Notes: generated from the sequence alone by a model not told the origin. A stretch of DNA of 10,097 bases from Bacteroidota bacterium (GCA_003242315.1 QGUY01000140.1:1-10097), one strand, 5' to 3'. Positions 1 through 6,210 are shown, numbered from the stretch's first letter. Program-made: numbers and translations.

Positions 1-2
1 CG

Positions 3-89
3 CTTTTTCTCCTGGTTGATATCCGGGATATACCGCAACGCAGTATTCCCTACATTCTGTTCAAGCTCCAAGAGATTCTAAAGGGATGA
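3..89 (+). CDS. possible C-terminal end of an unidentified gene
   Basis: An open frame runs in from the left edge and stops at TGA 87-89. It gives 28 residues ending in a charged, helix-like stretch (LFKLQEILKG). The composition is protein-like, and a plus-strand gene ending here would be convergent with the minus-strand ric1. There is no domain to recognise and the fragment is too short to rule out chance, so this is a tentative call only. Confidence 0.2.
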   Translation, partial: LFLLVDIRDIPQRSIPYILFKLQEILKG

Positions 90-269
90 GGCGGCTTCTA
101 TGTGAGAACATGCTTCAAGAGCTGTTTAGGCACTTATACCACTCTCACCCCTTTTCACTTTCCTGGTTAAATTTACGGGAACTGTTCACCTCCAGAAAAG
201 AGGGACGTTCGACTACGACGCTAACATAGGAGGGCACATAGGATCAGCGCACATAGAGATACATCGGGA
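90..269. other. intergenic stretch without a recognised gene
   Basis: No convincing coding frame or strong terminator is seen here, although it lies just downstream of ric1 and a terminator would be expected. The only pattern is a short motif, ACATAG, present three times at 224-229, 236-241 and 251-256, twice preceded by GC. It may be chance. A 4-bp CCTC/GAGG pair near 190-204 is too weak to call a terminator. Confidence 0.4.
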
Positions 270-1220
270 TTAAAGCACCGGACCTCGACTTGCCGCCCTG
301 GCCTTATCTAATTCTATCGCCTTTGGAAACAGGATGTTGTTCTCTAGGTGTACGTGAATATGAAGATCATCTTCAAAATCTTTCAGCATTTGGAACAACA
401 TCGCATAGGATACACATGAATCTGGCGGCAAGGTATAATTTTTAGACAGCGAACGGATTTCTTCCATGATCCCGCCTGCCTCATCGTGCTCATCCTCCAT
501 CATCGCAATTGGCGTCTCGATCGTGCTGAATTGCAAAGGGGCGTCGCCCTGCACCAAGCTCCGGATATAAGGAAACAGCACCTTTTCCTCTTTCGCGAGG
601 TGGCTAAGCAGTTCATCGTCAAGGCGCAAAACCAGTTGACCTATCTGCGACAGTTCCGGATGCTGACTTCCATGCGCATTCACCACTTTCGCCGCAAGTT
701 CTGTCAGCTGCGGCAGGGTCTTCCGGACATAGGCGTGGTGTGTGTTCACAATGTAATCTGCCAGGAATGCCGGCGACCACTCCTGAAAAGCAAGCGGTGC
801 GGGGCCGGTCGTTGCGTTGAGTTCTCGTTCAATTTCCGATGGATTAAGCCCTTTCGATTCGCACGCTTCTTTCAGCGTCTTTTTGCCGCCGCAGCAAAAA
901 TCAATGCCGTACTTCTTAAACACCTGCGCCTTGCGAAGGTCGCTCGCAGCGATTTCGCCCACTGTCTTTCCACCTTCGGTTGACTCACTGAGTCGGGTAA
1001 TTCTTACTTTCCACCAATCGGGCCCTTGTTCCAGGTATTCCCATCCGACGATGTTGCCAAGTTCGCCGATCATCTGGTAATACAATGGCTTTGGATCATG
1101 GTCGTTGCGTAAAATGAACGACTGTCCCGGAAGGAGGCGTTCGAAGAACTCGAAAATCACGGGGTGCTTTAGTCGCGGTTCGAGTAGGGTCGCGTCCAGC
1201 GTCTGAGTTTCGGTTTTCAT
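270..1220 (-). CDS. ric: DUF2249-ScdA_N-hemerythrin fusion, Ric/YtfE-type iron-sulfur cluster repair di-iron protein
   Basis: This is a predicted cytoplasmic 316-residue di-iron protein of the Ric/YtfE/ScdA family, which restores Fe-S clusters damaged by nitric oxide or oxidants. Residues about 15-78 form an extra N-terminal DUF2249-like domain (HPVIFEFFERLLPGQSF, then GWEYLEQGPDWWKVRI). Residues about 84-137 are the ScdA_N domain with the FCCGG motif (Cys109, Cys110). Residues about 150-300 are a hemerythrin-like four-helix bundle. Its likely iron ligands are His161/162, His183, His207-xxx-Glu211, His245 and His289-xxx-Glu293. Ordinary Ric proteins are about 220-240 residues, so the excess is the DUF2249 part. 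The ATG at 1218-1220 is the obvious start. The gene follows the Crp-family gene after 90 bp, but that gap holds its own palindrome and -7 element, so it probably has its own promoter. It is a paralogue of the hemerythrin protein at 3850-4563. Family identity is firm; the role of the extra domain is unknown. Confidence 0.93.
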   Translation of the reverse strand: MKTETQTLDATLLEPRLKHPVIFEFFERLLPGQSFILRNDHDPKPLYYQMIGELGNIVGWEYLEQGPDWWKVRITRLSESTEGGKTVGEIAASDLRKAQVFKKYGIDFCCGGKKTLKEACESKGLNPSEIERELNATTGPAPLAFQEWSPAFLADYIVNTHHAYVRKTLPQLTELAAKVVNAHGSQHPELSQIGQLVLRLDDELLSHLAKEEKVLFPYIRSLVQGDAPLQFSTIETPIAMMEDEHDEAGGIMEEIRSLSKNYTLPPDSCVSYAMLFQMLKDFEDDLHIHVHLENNILFPKAIELDKARAASRGPVL

Positions 1221-1254
1221 TTGATTAGTATTAGTCCCACATTCAATCCGAAAC

Positions 1255-1262
1255 CAAAGCTA
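1255..1262 (-). promoter_or_regulatory. TAnnTTTG -7 promoter element of ric1
   Basis: The minus strand reads TAGCTTTG, a full match to the Bacteroidota -7 consensus TAnnTTTG. It would place the transcript start near 1250, about 30 nt before the ric1 ATG. No -33 TTG-type box is present at the usual 19-21 bp upstream; the palindrome at 1285-1300 occupies the region just beyond it. That suggests an activator-dependent promoter. Confidence 0.6.
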
Positions 1263-1284
1263 GAACGATGCGGGCGCACATACT

Positions 1285-1300
1285 TATGACCCGAATCATA
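1285..1300. promoter_or_regulatory. Crp/Fnr-type operator upstream of ric1
   Basis: The 16-mer TATGACCCGAATCATA has perfect 5-bp arms TATGA/TCATA around 6 bp. It shares 12 of 16 positions, and the same TGAC-N4-RTCA core, with the palindrome upstream of ric2. Its centre (1292.5) is 30.5 bp from the first base of the -7 element, or about -42 from the predicted start, the class II activator position. The likely ligand is the Crp-family protein encoded next door; this is inferred, not shown. Confidence 0.65.
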
Positions 1301-1310
1301 CGATGCGGGT

Positions 1311-1964
1311 TCAGAACTTGATTTTGTGACCTTCGAGAACGAGCTTACCTTCTTTTTCCATTTTCTTGACGGTGCGTATGACCGTTTCAACCCTGAGGCC
1401 GGTCATATCGGCGAGTTGTTGTCGCGTGAACGGGACGATGACTTTTTCGCGCGAAGGATGCTTGGCAATTTTCGATTTGAAGTATTTTATGATCGTAAGG
1501 AGGCGATGCTCCGGGTCGTATGAAGAGACCTCGGTTAGAATCATTGACTTGTACTGAAGCCGGCGACAGAGCACCTGGTCAAGTTTCATGTGAATGTCGA
1601 AGTTCTCCTTCAACAATCTCATAAAATCGGATTTGGCCATTCGCCAAATCTTCCCCGCTTCTAACGTGATGGCACTGCTTGGGTAGGGAAAATCGCCCAG
1701 CAGGGGAGGTTCCCCAAAACTTTCGCCGGGCGAAAATATACCTTGAGTGAATTCCTGTCCGTCCGGATTGAGAACGTACATCTTCACCTTGCCCTCTTCC
1801 ACCTGGAAGTAATCAACAGCCTGACGTCCTTCTTCGAAAAGAATCTGATCCTTTTCAACTTTTACAAGTCGCGCATTGTATGCGTTAAGGACTGACGCCG
1901 GTATCACCCGTTTTCTTTTTTCCGGAAAGATAGGAAAATATTGAATTACGGGTGAGGAACGCAT
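1311..1964 (-). CDS. Crp/Fnr-family transcriptional regulator
   Basis: A 217-residue cytoplasmic DNA-binding regulator of normal family length. Residues about 25-125 form the cyclic-nucleotide-binding-like beta-roll (FSPGESFGEPPLLGDF around 77-92), followed by the long dimerisation helix (about 123-147). The C-terminal winged helix-turn-helix has its recognition helix at about 189-203, sequence GLRVETVIRTVKKM. Glu193 and Arg197 match the E-x-x-x-R pair that Crp and Fnr use to read the TGA half-site. The Arg-Ser pair that contacts cAMP phosphate in E. coli CRP is replaced by Ser-Ser in YPSSAIT, so cAMP is an unlikely ligand. There is no Fnr-type cysteine cluster: Cys133 is the only cysteine. 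What it senses is unknown; NO via heme, as in DNR-type relatives, is one possibility. The ATG lies 15 nt after the nrdJ stop codon, so it should be co-transcribed with ric2 and nrdJ. The operator in front of ric2 would make it autoregulatory. Confidence 0.95.
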   Translation of the reverse strand: MRSSPVIQYFPIFPEKRKRVIPASVLNAYNARLVKVEKDQILFEEGRQAVDYFQVEEGKVKMYVLNPDGQEFTQGIFSPGESFGEPPLLGDFPYPSSAITLEAGKIWRMAKSDFMRLLKENFDIHMKLDQVLCRRLQYKSMILTEVSSYDPEHRLLTIIKYFKSKIAKHPSREKVIVPFTRQQLADMTGLRVETVIRTVKKMEKEGKLVLEGHKIKF

Positions 1965-1979
1965 GGCCGTAGATGTAGA

Positions 1980-3917
1980 TCATACGATCGTACAGCTTCC
2001 ACCGGCACATGCTGCCTCAGCAGTATGTTCGGTTTCGTCGTCCGACTCGTAAACGTTGGTGAGGTCGATGGCCCTGAGACTTTTCTCAAGCTCCTCGAAT
2101 TGCTCTCTGGTAATGTCTTCGAACGGCGGCTGGGTATAATTGCCATAGTCGAACGGAAGGACGCTAAGTCCGTTGTAAGAAGCCTTGTTTTCCCACATCC
2201 ATTCGCCTACTCGCTTCCATTCGCCCTTCCGAATTGACACAGTCGCTGAAACGTTGTTGGCGTTGCTTCCCCTGCGGAATCCCGTCCGCACCCAGTTTTC
2301 ATTGAAATATTTGATGCGTTCGAGCAGGTCCATTACGTCTTCGTTCCGCAATATGCTGCCTTCCGGAGCTTTTTGTGGAATGCGAATGATGGCTTGCTTG
2401 CTGTTCAGCAAATCGTCTTCCAACAGTTCAGGATGATTGATGCTGAGGTAAGTATACAAGGCTTCGTTCTTGCCGATGCGTATTCTTCTCAGGTAGTAGT
2501 CGTTATGCCAGGCATGGATACCGGAGGATGTTCCGAGCACCAGCGATGTTGTTCCGGACGGTTTGATCGTTGTGCAGCGGGCAGCGAACTGAATGCCGAT
2601 CTGGGCTGACGCGCGGAGGTTCATTTGTTTAACTACATCCGCGGCTTCTCTCAGGTCATATGCCATTATTTTTCCACTGGCTATTCCTGTCATGCCGACG
2701 CCGATCAGTGCATCGTGTTCCGTAGTTGTTTTCCAGGCTTCTCTCAGGTAATGGAAGTTTGTGAATCCTGCCTGCAGCGTTCCGAAAAATGAAGCCGCCC
2801 GACAGCGCTCGTTGAGGTCTTCCTGTGATGCGATGTCAGACACATTCACTTCGCAGAGATTGCAGAACTGGAAAGGCCGCAGTGCGATTTCGCAGCAGGG
2901 GTTAGTTCCCCAGTCGAAATCGTTCGTGAAATAGAATCCCGGTTCTCCGGAGCCTGACGCTTCAATCTTTTTCCACAGCCTGTCAAATTCTTCCTTGGTT
3001 GTGGTATCCCGATGAAGTACAACTGAATTGTTGGCACGGCCCCGCTGTTCATTGAGTTCCCACCATGAGCCAAACTTGCAGGTGAGCATTTCCTCATCTT
3101 CCGCGGAGAAAAGCGCAATCATTGCAGAACGTCTGATACCGCCGGCAAGCACCGCATTGGCGAGGTGACACATGATGTCGTGACATTCCAGCGGTGTGAG
3201 GCGTTCGCCGTTCTTTTTGCGGTCGAGAATTGCCTGAATATGTGCGATACAGATTTTCAGAGGTTCAGGTCCCGGAGCTTTTCCCCCGGCCGTGACCAGG
3301 CGTGCTCCTTTGGGACGAATATCTGAGAAGTCGAAATCAGGCATGTAGTTGCTCTTTCCAAAGTAGGCCTTCATGAGGACCTTGATGGCGTCCGCCCACC
3401 CTTCGAGGCTATCGCCCACGAGGAAGCGACGACGTTTCTCAGCCTTTTGTATCGGAGGAAGTTTTTCAACGTGATGGTATTGTACAGAATACCCTACGCC
3501 TGTGCCGCCAAGCAGCAGGAACAGAGTTTCAGGGAAGGCGCGAATGTCGTCGACAGGAAGGTACGCACAGTTGTAAATGCGGCTGTTGTTGCGTGCTATG
3601 GCCGGTCCGGCAAACTGCATGGCCCGCATTGAGGGAAGCACCTTGCGGTCGCGCACAAACTGCATCCAATGATCGATTTCTTTTTCCAGCGCCGGATACT
3701 TTTCCGTCATCATGTCCTGGTAACGCTGGCAGATTTCGCCCCATGTCTCCCGCCTTTGCAGGTCGGGGAGGTACCGGGCGTACTTCATGTGTACAATGAT
3801 GTCGCTGAGAATTTGTTGATTCAGTTCCACGATACTTTCCGGGTTTAATTCACAATAAGTCTCTGATACGCTGAAACAGTATGTTGTTCTCGATGTGTAT
3901 GTGCTGTACGAGTTCAT
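1980..3917 (-). CDS. nrdJ: adenosylcobalamin-dependent (class II) ribonucleotide reductase
   Basis: This enzyme reduces ribonucleotides to deoxyribonucleotides for DNA synthesis in the cytoplasm, using a thiyl radical made from adenosylcobalamin and needing no oxygen. It aligns along its length with the monomeric Lactobacillus leichmannii enzyme. Cys117 (IYNC) and Cys352 (QFCNLCE) are the substrate-reducing disulfide pair, and Cys341 in NPCCEI is the thiyl-radical cysteine, with Glu343. GGTGVGYSV (137-145), FSDIRPKGA (197-205), KPSGTTSLVLGTSSG (452-466) and the C-terminal shuttle pair Cys637/Cys642 (ACAGGSC) are all present. At 645 residues it is about 95 shorter than the 739-residue Lactobacillus form, partly from a gap of roughly 30-40 residues near 155-172. 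The start is uncertain. ATG 3917 has GGAGAG seven bases upstream but overlaps ric2 by 68 bp, so its first ~20 residues are read out of the ric2 frame; GTG at codon 30 or ATG at codon 44 (3788) are alternatives. ATG 44 would remove residues conserved in relatives as I recall them. No cobalamin riboswitch was seen upstream. Confidence 0.96.
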   Translation of the reverse strand: MNSYSTYTSRTTYCFSVSETYCELNPESIVELNQQILSDIIVHMKYARYLPDLQRRETWGEICQRYQDMMTEKYPALEKEIDHWMQFVRDRKVLPSMRAMQFAGPAIARNNSRIYNCAYLPVDDIRAFPETLFLLLGGTGVGYSVQYHHVEKLPPIQKAEKRRRFLVGDSLEGWADAIKVLMKAYFGKSNYMPDFDFSDIRPKGARLVTAGGKAPGPEPLKICIAHIQAILDRKKNGERLTPLECHDIMCHLANAVLAGGIRRSAMIALFSAEDEEMLTCKFGSWWELNEQRGRANNSVVLHRDTTTKEEFDRLWKKIEASGSGEPGFYFTNDFDWGTNPCCEIALRPFQFCNLCEVNVSDIASQEDLNERCRAASFFGTLQAGFTNFHYLREAWKTTTEHDALIGVGMTGIASGKIMAYDLREAADVVKQMNLRASAQIGIQFAARCTTIKPSGTTSLVLGTSSGIHAWHNDYYLRRIRIGKNEALYTYLSINHPELLEDDLLNSKQAIIRIPQKAPEGSILRNEDVMDLLERIKYFNENWVRTGFRRGSNANNVSATVSIRKGEWKRVGEWMWENKASYNGLSVLPFDYGNYTQPPFEDITREQFEELEKSLRAIDLTNVYESDDETEHTAEAACAGGSCTIV

Positions 3918-4563
3918 GATCGAACTCTCCGAGCAGCTTGTATCCGAGGCGAAACGTCGGACAGGCGTAGTCCGGCGGTGTGTAGTGGTCTGTCATAATG
4001 CGCAAGGATCGCACCAGTTCTCCTGCAGCACGATGCTCGCGCACAAGCGACTCCATCATGCCCAGGATCGCCTCGGCTTCCTGCCGGTTACGGTTCCTGC
4101 TCTCTGCAAAACTTCGTACCGCCGGAAAAAATTCCTCCTCTTCGCGACGAATATGATCGGTAAGATCATCCACAAGATCTTCGAAGTCGTCGCGGATGGC
4201 TAGCACTGTGATATTGCCTTCTCCATGTACAGAGCAGATCGTGTCCAGAAGGCCCTGGATTTGGGGAATGTTTTTTCGTATGTATGAATGGTGGTGCTGA
4301 CGAATAAAGTCTATGAGTTGCAGCAGCGACCATGACGAGAAATCTATCATTTGTCGCGGAGCATCCGGCCAGTTCACAATTTCATCCCACACATTTTCAG
4401 CGATAACGTTGCGTTGCGCGCAAGCCTCAGTGAAGGGCATGCTTCCGTTGCAGCAATAATCGAGGTTGTACCGGTCAAGTACCTCTACGGCATTGGGATA
4501 TTGCAGCGCGACGTCAGCTACGGACGCCTCTGTCAGGGTCAGTGGCCGATGTGGGGTTTTCAT
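3850..4563 (-). CDS. ric: Ric/YtfE/ScdA-type iron-sulfur cluster repair di-iron protein
   Basis: A 237-residue cytoplasmic protein of standard Ric length. An N-terminal ScdA_N domain (about 12-66) carries the YCCNG motif (Cys37, Cys38), where the paralogue at 270-1220 has FCCGG. A hemerythrin-like bundle (about 78-235) has likely iron ligands His90-92, His113, His137-xxx-Glu141, His177 and His221-xxx-Glu225. Family members repair Fe-S clusters after nitric oxide or oxidative damage; this protein would do the same. It is the first gene of the operon with nrdJ and the Crp-family regulator, and its 3' end overlaps the longest nrdJ reading frame. The ATG at 4561-4563 is preceded by a -7 element and a Crp/Fnr-type palindrome, so expression is probably activator-controlled. 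Unlike ric1 it lacks the DUF2249 domain. Confidence 0.94.
   Translation of the reverse strand: MKTPHRPLTLTEASVADVALQYPNAVEVLDRYNLDYCCNGSMPFTEACAQRNVIAENVWDEIVNWPDAPRQMIDFSSWSLLQLIDFIRQHHHSYIRKNIPQIQGLLDTICSVHGEGNITVLAIRDDFEDLVDDLTDHIRREEEEFFPAVRSFAESRNRNRQEAEAILGMMESLVREHRAAGELVRSLRIMTDHYTPPDYACPTFRLGYKLLGEFDHELVQHIHIENNILFQRIRDLL
3925..3930 (-). promoter_or_regulatory. candidate ribosome-binding site for nrdJ inside ric2
   Basis: The minus strand reads GGAGAG seven bases before the ATG at 3915-3917. It lies within ric2 codons for Gly-Glu, so its match to a Shine-Dalgarno may be coincidental. If used, nrdJ translation would be coupled to ric2 through a 68-bp overlap. Confidence 0.35.
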
Positions 4564-4583
4564 AGCGATGGTGTTTGCCTGAT

Positions 4584-4591
4584 CAAATCTA
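4584..4591 (-). promoter_or_regulatory. TAnnTTTG -7 promoter element of the ric2-nrdJ-crp operon
   Basis: The minus strand reads TAGATTTG, a full match to TAnnTTTG. It predicts a transcript start near 4579, some 16 nt before the ric2 ATG. The -33 region is not a good match to TTG, as expected for a promoter that needs the activator bound at 4613-4628. Confidence 0.6.
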
Positions 4592-4612
4592 AAAGCCGTG
4601 TTCGTAACGTCT

Positions 4613-4628
4613 TATGACTTGAGTCATA
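4613..4628. promoter_or_regulatory. Crp/Fnr-type operator upstream of ric2-nrdJ-crp
   Basis: TATGACTTGAGTCATA is a 16-bp palindrome with 7-bp perfect arms and a 2-bp centre. It starts 50 bp upstream of the ric2 ATG and 10 bp beyond the uspA stop codon. Its centre (4620.5) lies 29.5 bp from the first base of the -7 element, about -41.5 from the predicted start, the classic class II Crp/Fnr position. No T-run follows it on either strand, so it is not a simple terminator of uspA. Confidence 0.7.
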
Positions 4629-4637
4629 GAAGCGCCA

Positions 4638-5468
4638 TTACGACATGGTTGTCTTGTTAAACGTCAGAAGTGGTACACTTCCGTGAAAGGCCAGGCGGCG
4701 TGTTACGCTGCGGCCCAACAGTTTTTCGTAGAAGTCGAGGTGATGTGTGAACATGGCTAGTATGTCGGCACCGTTTTGCGTTACGTATTGGTCGACACCC
4801 GTTGCCACGTCATCATGATGAGTTACCTCAAATGATATCTTGTTGTATTCTGTGAGTTTCTTGAGGTCAGCTTCTATCGCTTTCGTGTCGCGATCGTCCT
4901 TGCGATGCAGCGGGAGGACGTGCAGAAGGTGCACATGAGCGTCGAACAGTCGCGCAAACGCAACGACTGTGCGCGTCTCATCGCGATAGCTGAAAAGATC
5001 CGTAGCATATACGATATGCTCCGGCTTCTTGTATGTAACTCCTTCAGGGATGATCATGACCGGAACCGAGCTGTTGTTCATGACGGTAACTGCGTTGCTT
5101 CCGATCAACAACCGCCTCAGCCCGGAGGCGCCTCTGCTTCCCATGACAATGAGGTCAGCGTTGACCCGTTTTACCAGGAGTTCGACCTGTTCATCGAGCG
5201 GAAAGCCGGTCGCGGTTTCAAAGGAAACGTCGATGGGCTCGGCGGCCTTTTCGCGAATTTCTGCAAGCAGGGTATCCGCTTCCTGTTGCACGGAAGCAAG
5301 CAACTCCTGCTCGAGACGTTTCGAGCGCAGAAGCGTTTCCGTGCTCGGGTTCACGTTCACTACCGCGGCAATGACGAGGTTAGCGTTGAGGGGACGAGCG
5401 AGTTCTGCTGCATAGAATACCGCTATCCTGGACAGCGGCGAGAAGTCGGTAGGAACAAGTATAGTCAT
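4638..5468 (-). CDS. tandem-domain universal stress protein (UspA family)
   Basis: A 276-residue cytoplasmic protein with two Usp folds. The first (about 1-142) begins ILVPTDFSPLS and carries the ATP-binding pattern G-2x-G-9x-G-S: Gly110, Gly113, Gly123, Ser124 in MGSRGASGLRRLLIGS. The second (about 149-270, beginning HIVYATDLF) keeps the overall pattern and a LLGRSVTRRL helix, but has FTHHLDFYEK where the glycines should be, so it probably does not bind nucleotide. Such proteins help cells survive starvation, low oxygen and other stress by means not defined at the reaction level. It starts 9 bp after the PRTase-like gene, so the two form an operon. The ATG at 5466-5468 opens directly on the first beta strand, which fixes the start. 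Confidence 0.94.
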   Translation of the reverse strand: MTILVPTDFSPLSRIAVFYAAELARPLNANLVIAAVVNVNPSTETLLRSKRLEQELLASVQQEADTLLAEIREKAAEPIDVSFETATGFPLDEQVELLVKRVNADLIVMGSRGASGLRRLLIGSNAVTVMNNSSVPVMIIPEGVTYKKPEHIVYATDLFSYRDETRTVVAFARLFDAHVHLLHVLPLHRKDDRDTKAIEADLKKLTEYNKISFEVTHHDDVATGVDQYVTQNGADILAMFTHHLDFYEKLLGRSVTRRLAFHGSVPLLTFNKTTMS

Positions 5469-5477
5469 GGGATGGAT

Positions 5478-6137
5478 TTATGCGTAGTTAAGAACCTGGG
5501 AACCGGGGCCTCGGCCTGAAACCACTGGAGGATCGTCCTGTGCCGGACCGAAGTAATACTGAGGAAGGCTCACTTCGTCGTCTTCCACAAGGTATATCAA
5601 TTCATCCGCAAGTTCGCGCAGGGGAAAGATCGCCTGAGGAGATACTACGGCCGTTGCAATGACAATCCGTGCGGGCCCTTCTTCGCGGATATGACCGAGA
5701 CATGCCAAAACACGGTCGGCCGTTTTAAGCCATTCACTCACAACCAGGAGCGTCTTGCCCCGATAACCTCCGCGCACGAGATCCTTTCCGCCGCTCGCCA
5801 TGTCGCGACGCAACTTGGCGCGTAGTCGTGCTATGGCGTACTGAATGTACTCCTGCGGAATATCGCGCCCTTCATCGTGCAAGACTACGTTGTTGAGGCA
5901 TACCGATCCGATGCTCTGGTTCCGGTGAGCCGGGTGGCGTATTTCCAGACAGGGCATGGGTTGGGAGCGAAGTCCCAGGTACTCGGCGACAAGATTGCCG
6001 ATCTTCACATCCGGTGGTACGGTTAGCACCAATGCGTCCGAGTTGCGATATGCTTCAAGTTCACGAGCAAGCAACATGGCAGCTTCTTCGCGATTGGCGA
6101 ATGGCGCAATTCTGTCCGGTTGTGGTATTGGTCTCAT
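5478..6137 (-). CDS. phosphoribosyltransferase-like protein with a degenerate active site
   Basis: A 219-residue protein related in overall layout to the stand-alone phosphoribosyltransferases of COG1926. An N-terminal segment reads FANREEAAMLLARELEAY, a strand LVLTVPPDVKIGNLVAEYLG follows, then a REEGPARIVIATAVVSPQ strand-loop and a C-terminal LADELIYLVEDD...YYFGP segment. The motif that binds PRPP in active members (a DDG-x-x-TG-x-T loop after strand ILV) is replaced at about 130-145 by LLVVSEWLKTADRV. The P-R-G-G loop is PPDVKIG. It is therefore probably not a transferase; a binding or regulatory role is possible. It pairs with the UspA gene 9 bp downstream; such PRTase/UspA neighbours are familiar in stress loci. 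I start it at ATG 6135-6137; an in-frame TTG three codons earlier is less likely. Family assignment rests on pattern memory, so it is moderate. Confidence 0.68.
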   Translation of the reverse strand: MRPIPQPDRIAPFANREEAAMLLARELEAYRNSDALVLTVPPDVKIGNLVAEYLGLRSQPMPCLEIRHPAHRNQSIGSVCLNNVVLHDEGRDIPQEYIQYAIARLRAKLRRDMASGGKDLVRGGYRGKTLLVVSEWLKTADRVLACLGHIREEGPARIVIATAVVSPQAIFPLRELADELIYLVEDDEVSLPQYYFGPAQDDPPVVSGRGPGSQVLNYA

Positions 6138-6143
6138 TATACC

Positions 6144-6151
6144 CAAATGTA
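6144..6151 (-). promoter_or_regulatory. possible TAnnTTTG element before the PRTase-uspA pair
   Basis: The minus strand reads TACATTTG, matching TAnnTTTG, but it lies only 6 bp before the ATG, so a transcript from it would be nearly leaderless. No -33 TTG sits at the right spacing. Low certainty. Confidence 0.3.
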
Positions 6152-6194
6152 CTTTTAAATACGCGCAATCGGGCTGATGATATTCACGGGTGAG

Positions 6195-6210
6195 ACTGAT
6201 TATTGTCAGC
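6195..6210. promoter_or_regulatory. weak Crp/Fnr-like site before the PRTase-uspA pair
   Basis: On the minus strand GCTGACAATAATCAGT keeps the TGAC-N4-ATCA core and the TGA-N6-TCA spacing of the two stronger palindromes, but not the outer TA bases. It lies about 65 bp upstream of the ATG. At the 29.5-bp spacing seen at the other promoters the minus strand has only CCCGATTG, a poor -7 element, so this is a candidate, not a call. Confidence 0.3.

Noticed and set aside
19..31. ATATCC-G-GGATAT palindrome near the left edge
   Set aside because: It falls inside a possible coding end, has a one-base centre and no partner copies; too little context to call a site.
486..983. Long plus-strand frame opposite ric1 (165 codons)
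   Set aside because: It is antisense to a clear di-iron protein gene, has no family motifs, and is rich in Arg/His/Cys as typical of shadow frames.
1983..1992. Perfect palindrome TACGATCGTA at the nrdJ/crp junction
   Set aside because: It lies in the last codons of nrdJ, is only 10 bp, and does not resemble the TATGA-N6-TCATA operators.
2850..2900. Doubled cysteine in NPCCEI of nrdJ as a possible sequence error
   Set aside because: The frame is intact and the Cys-Cys form agrees with what I know of Bacteroidota class II reductases; the thiyl Cys and following Glu are in place.
4905..5519. 204-codon plus-strand frame opposite uspA
   Set aside because: It is a shadow of the UspA gene, whose ATP motif and fold are clear.
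6136..6141. TATAAT on the minus strand at the PRTase start
   Set aside because: It overlaps the ATG, so transcription from it would start inside the gene; no -35 partner was seen.
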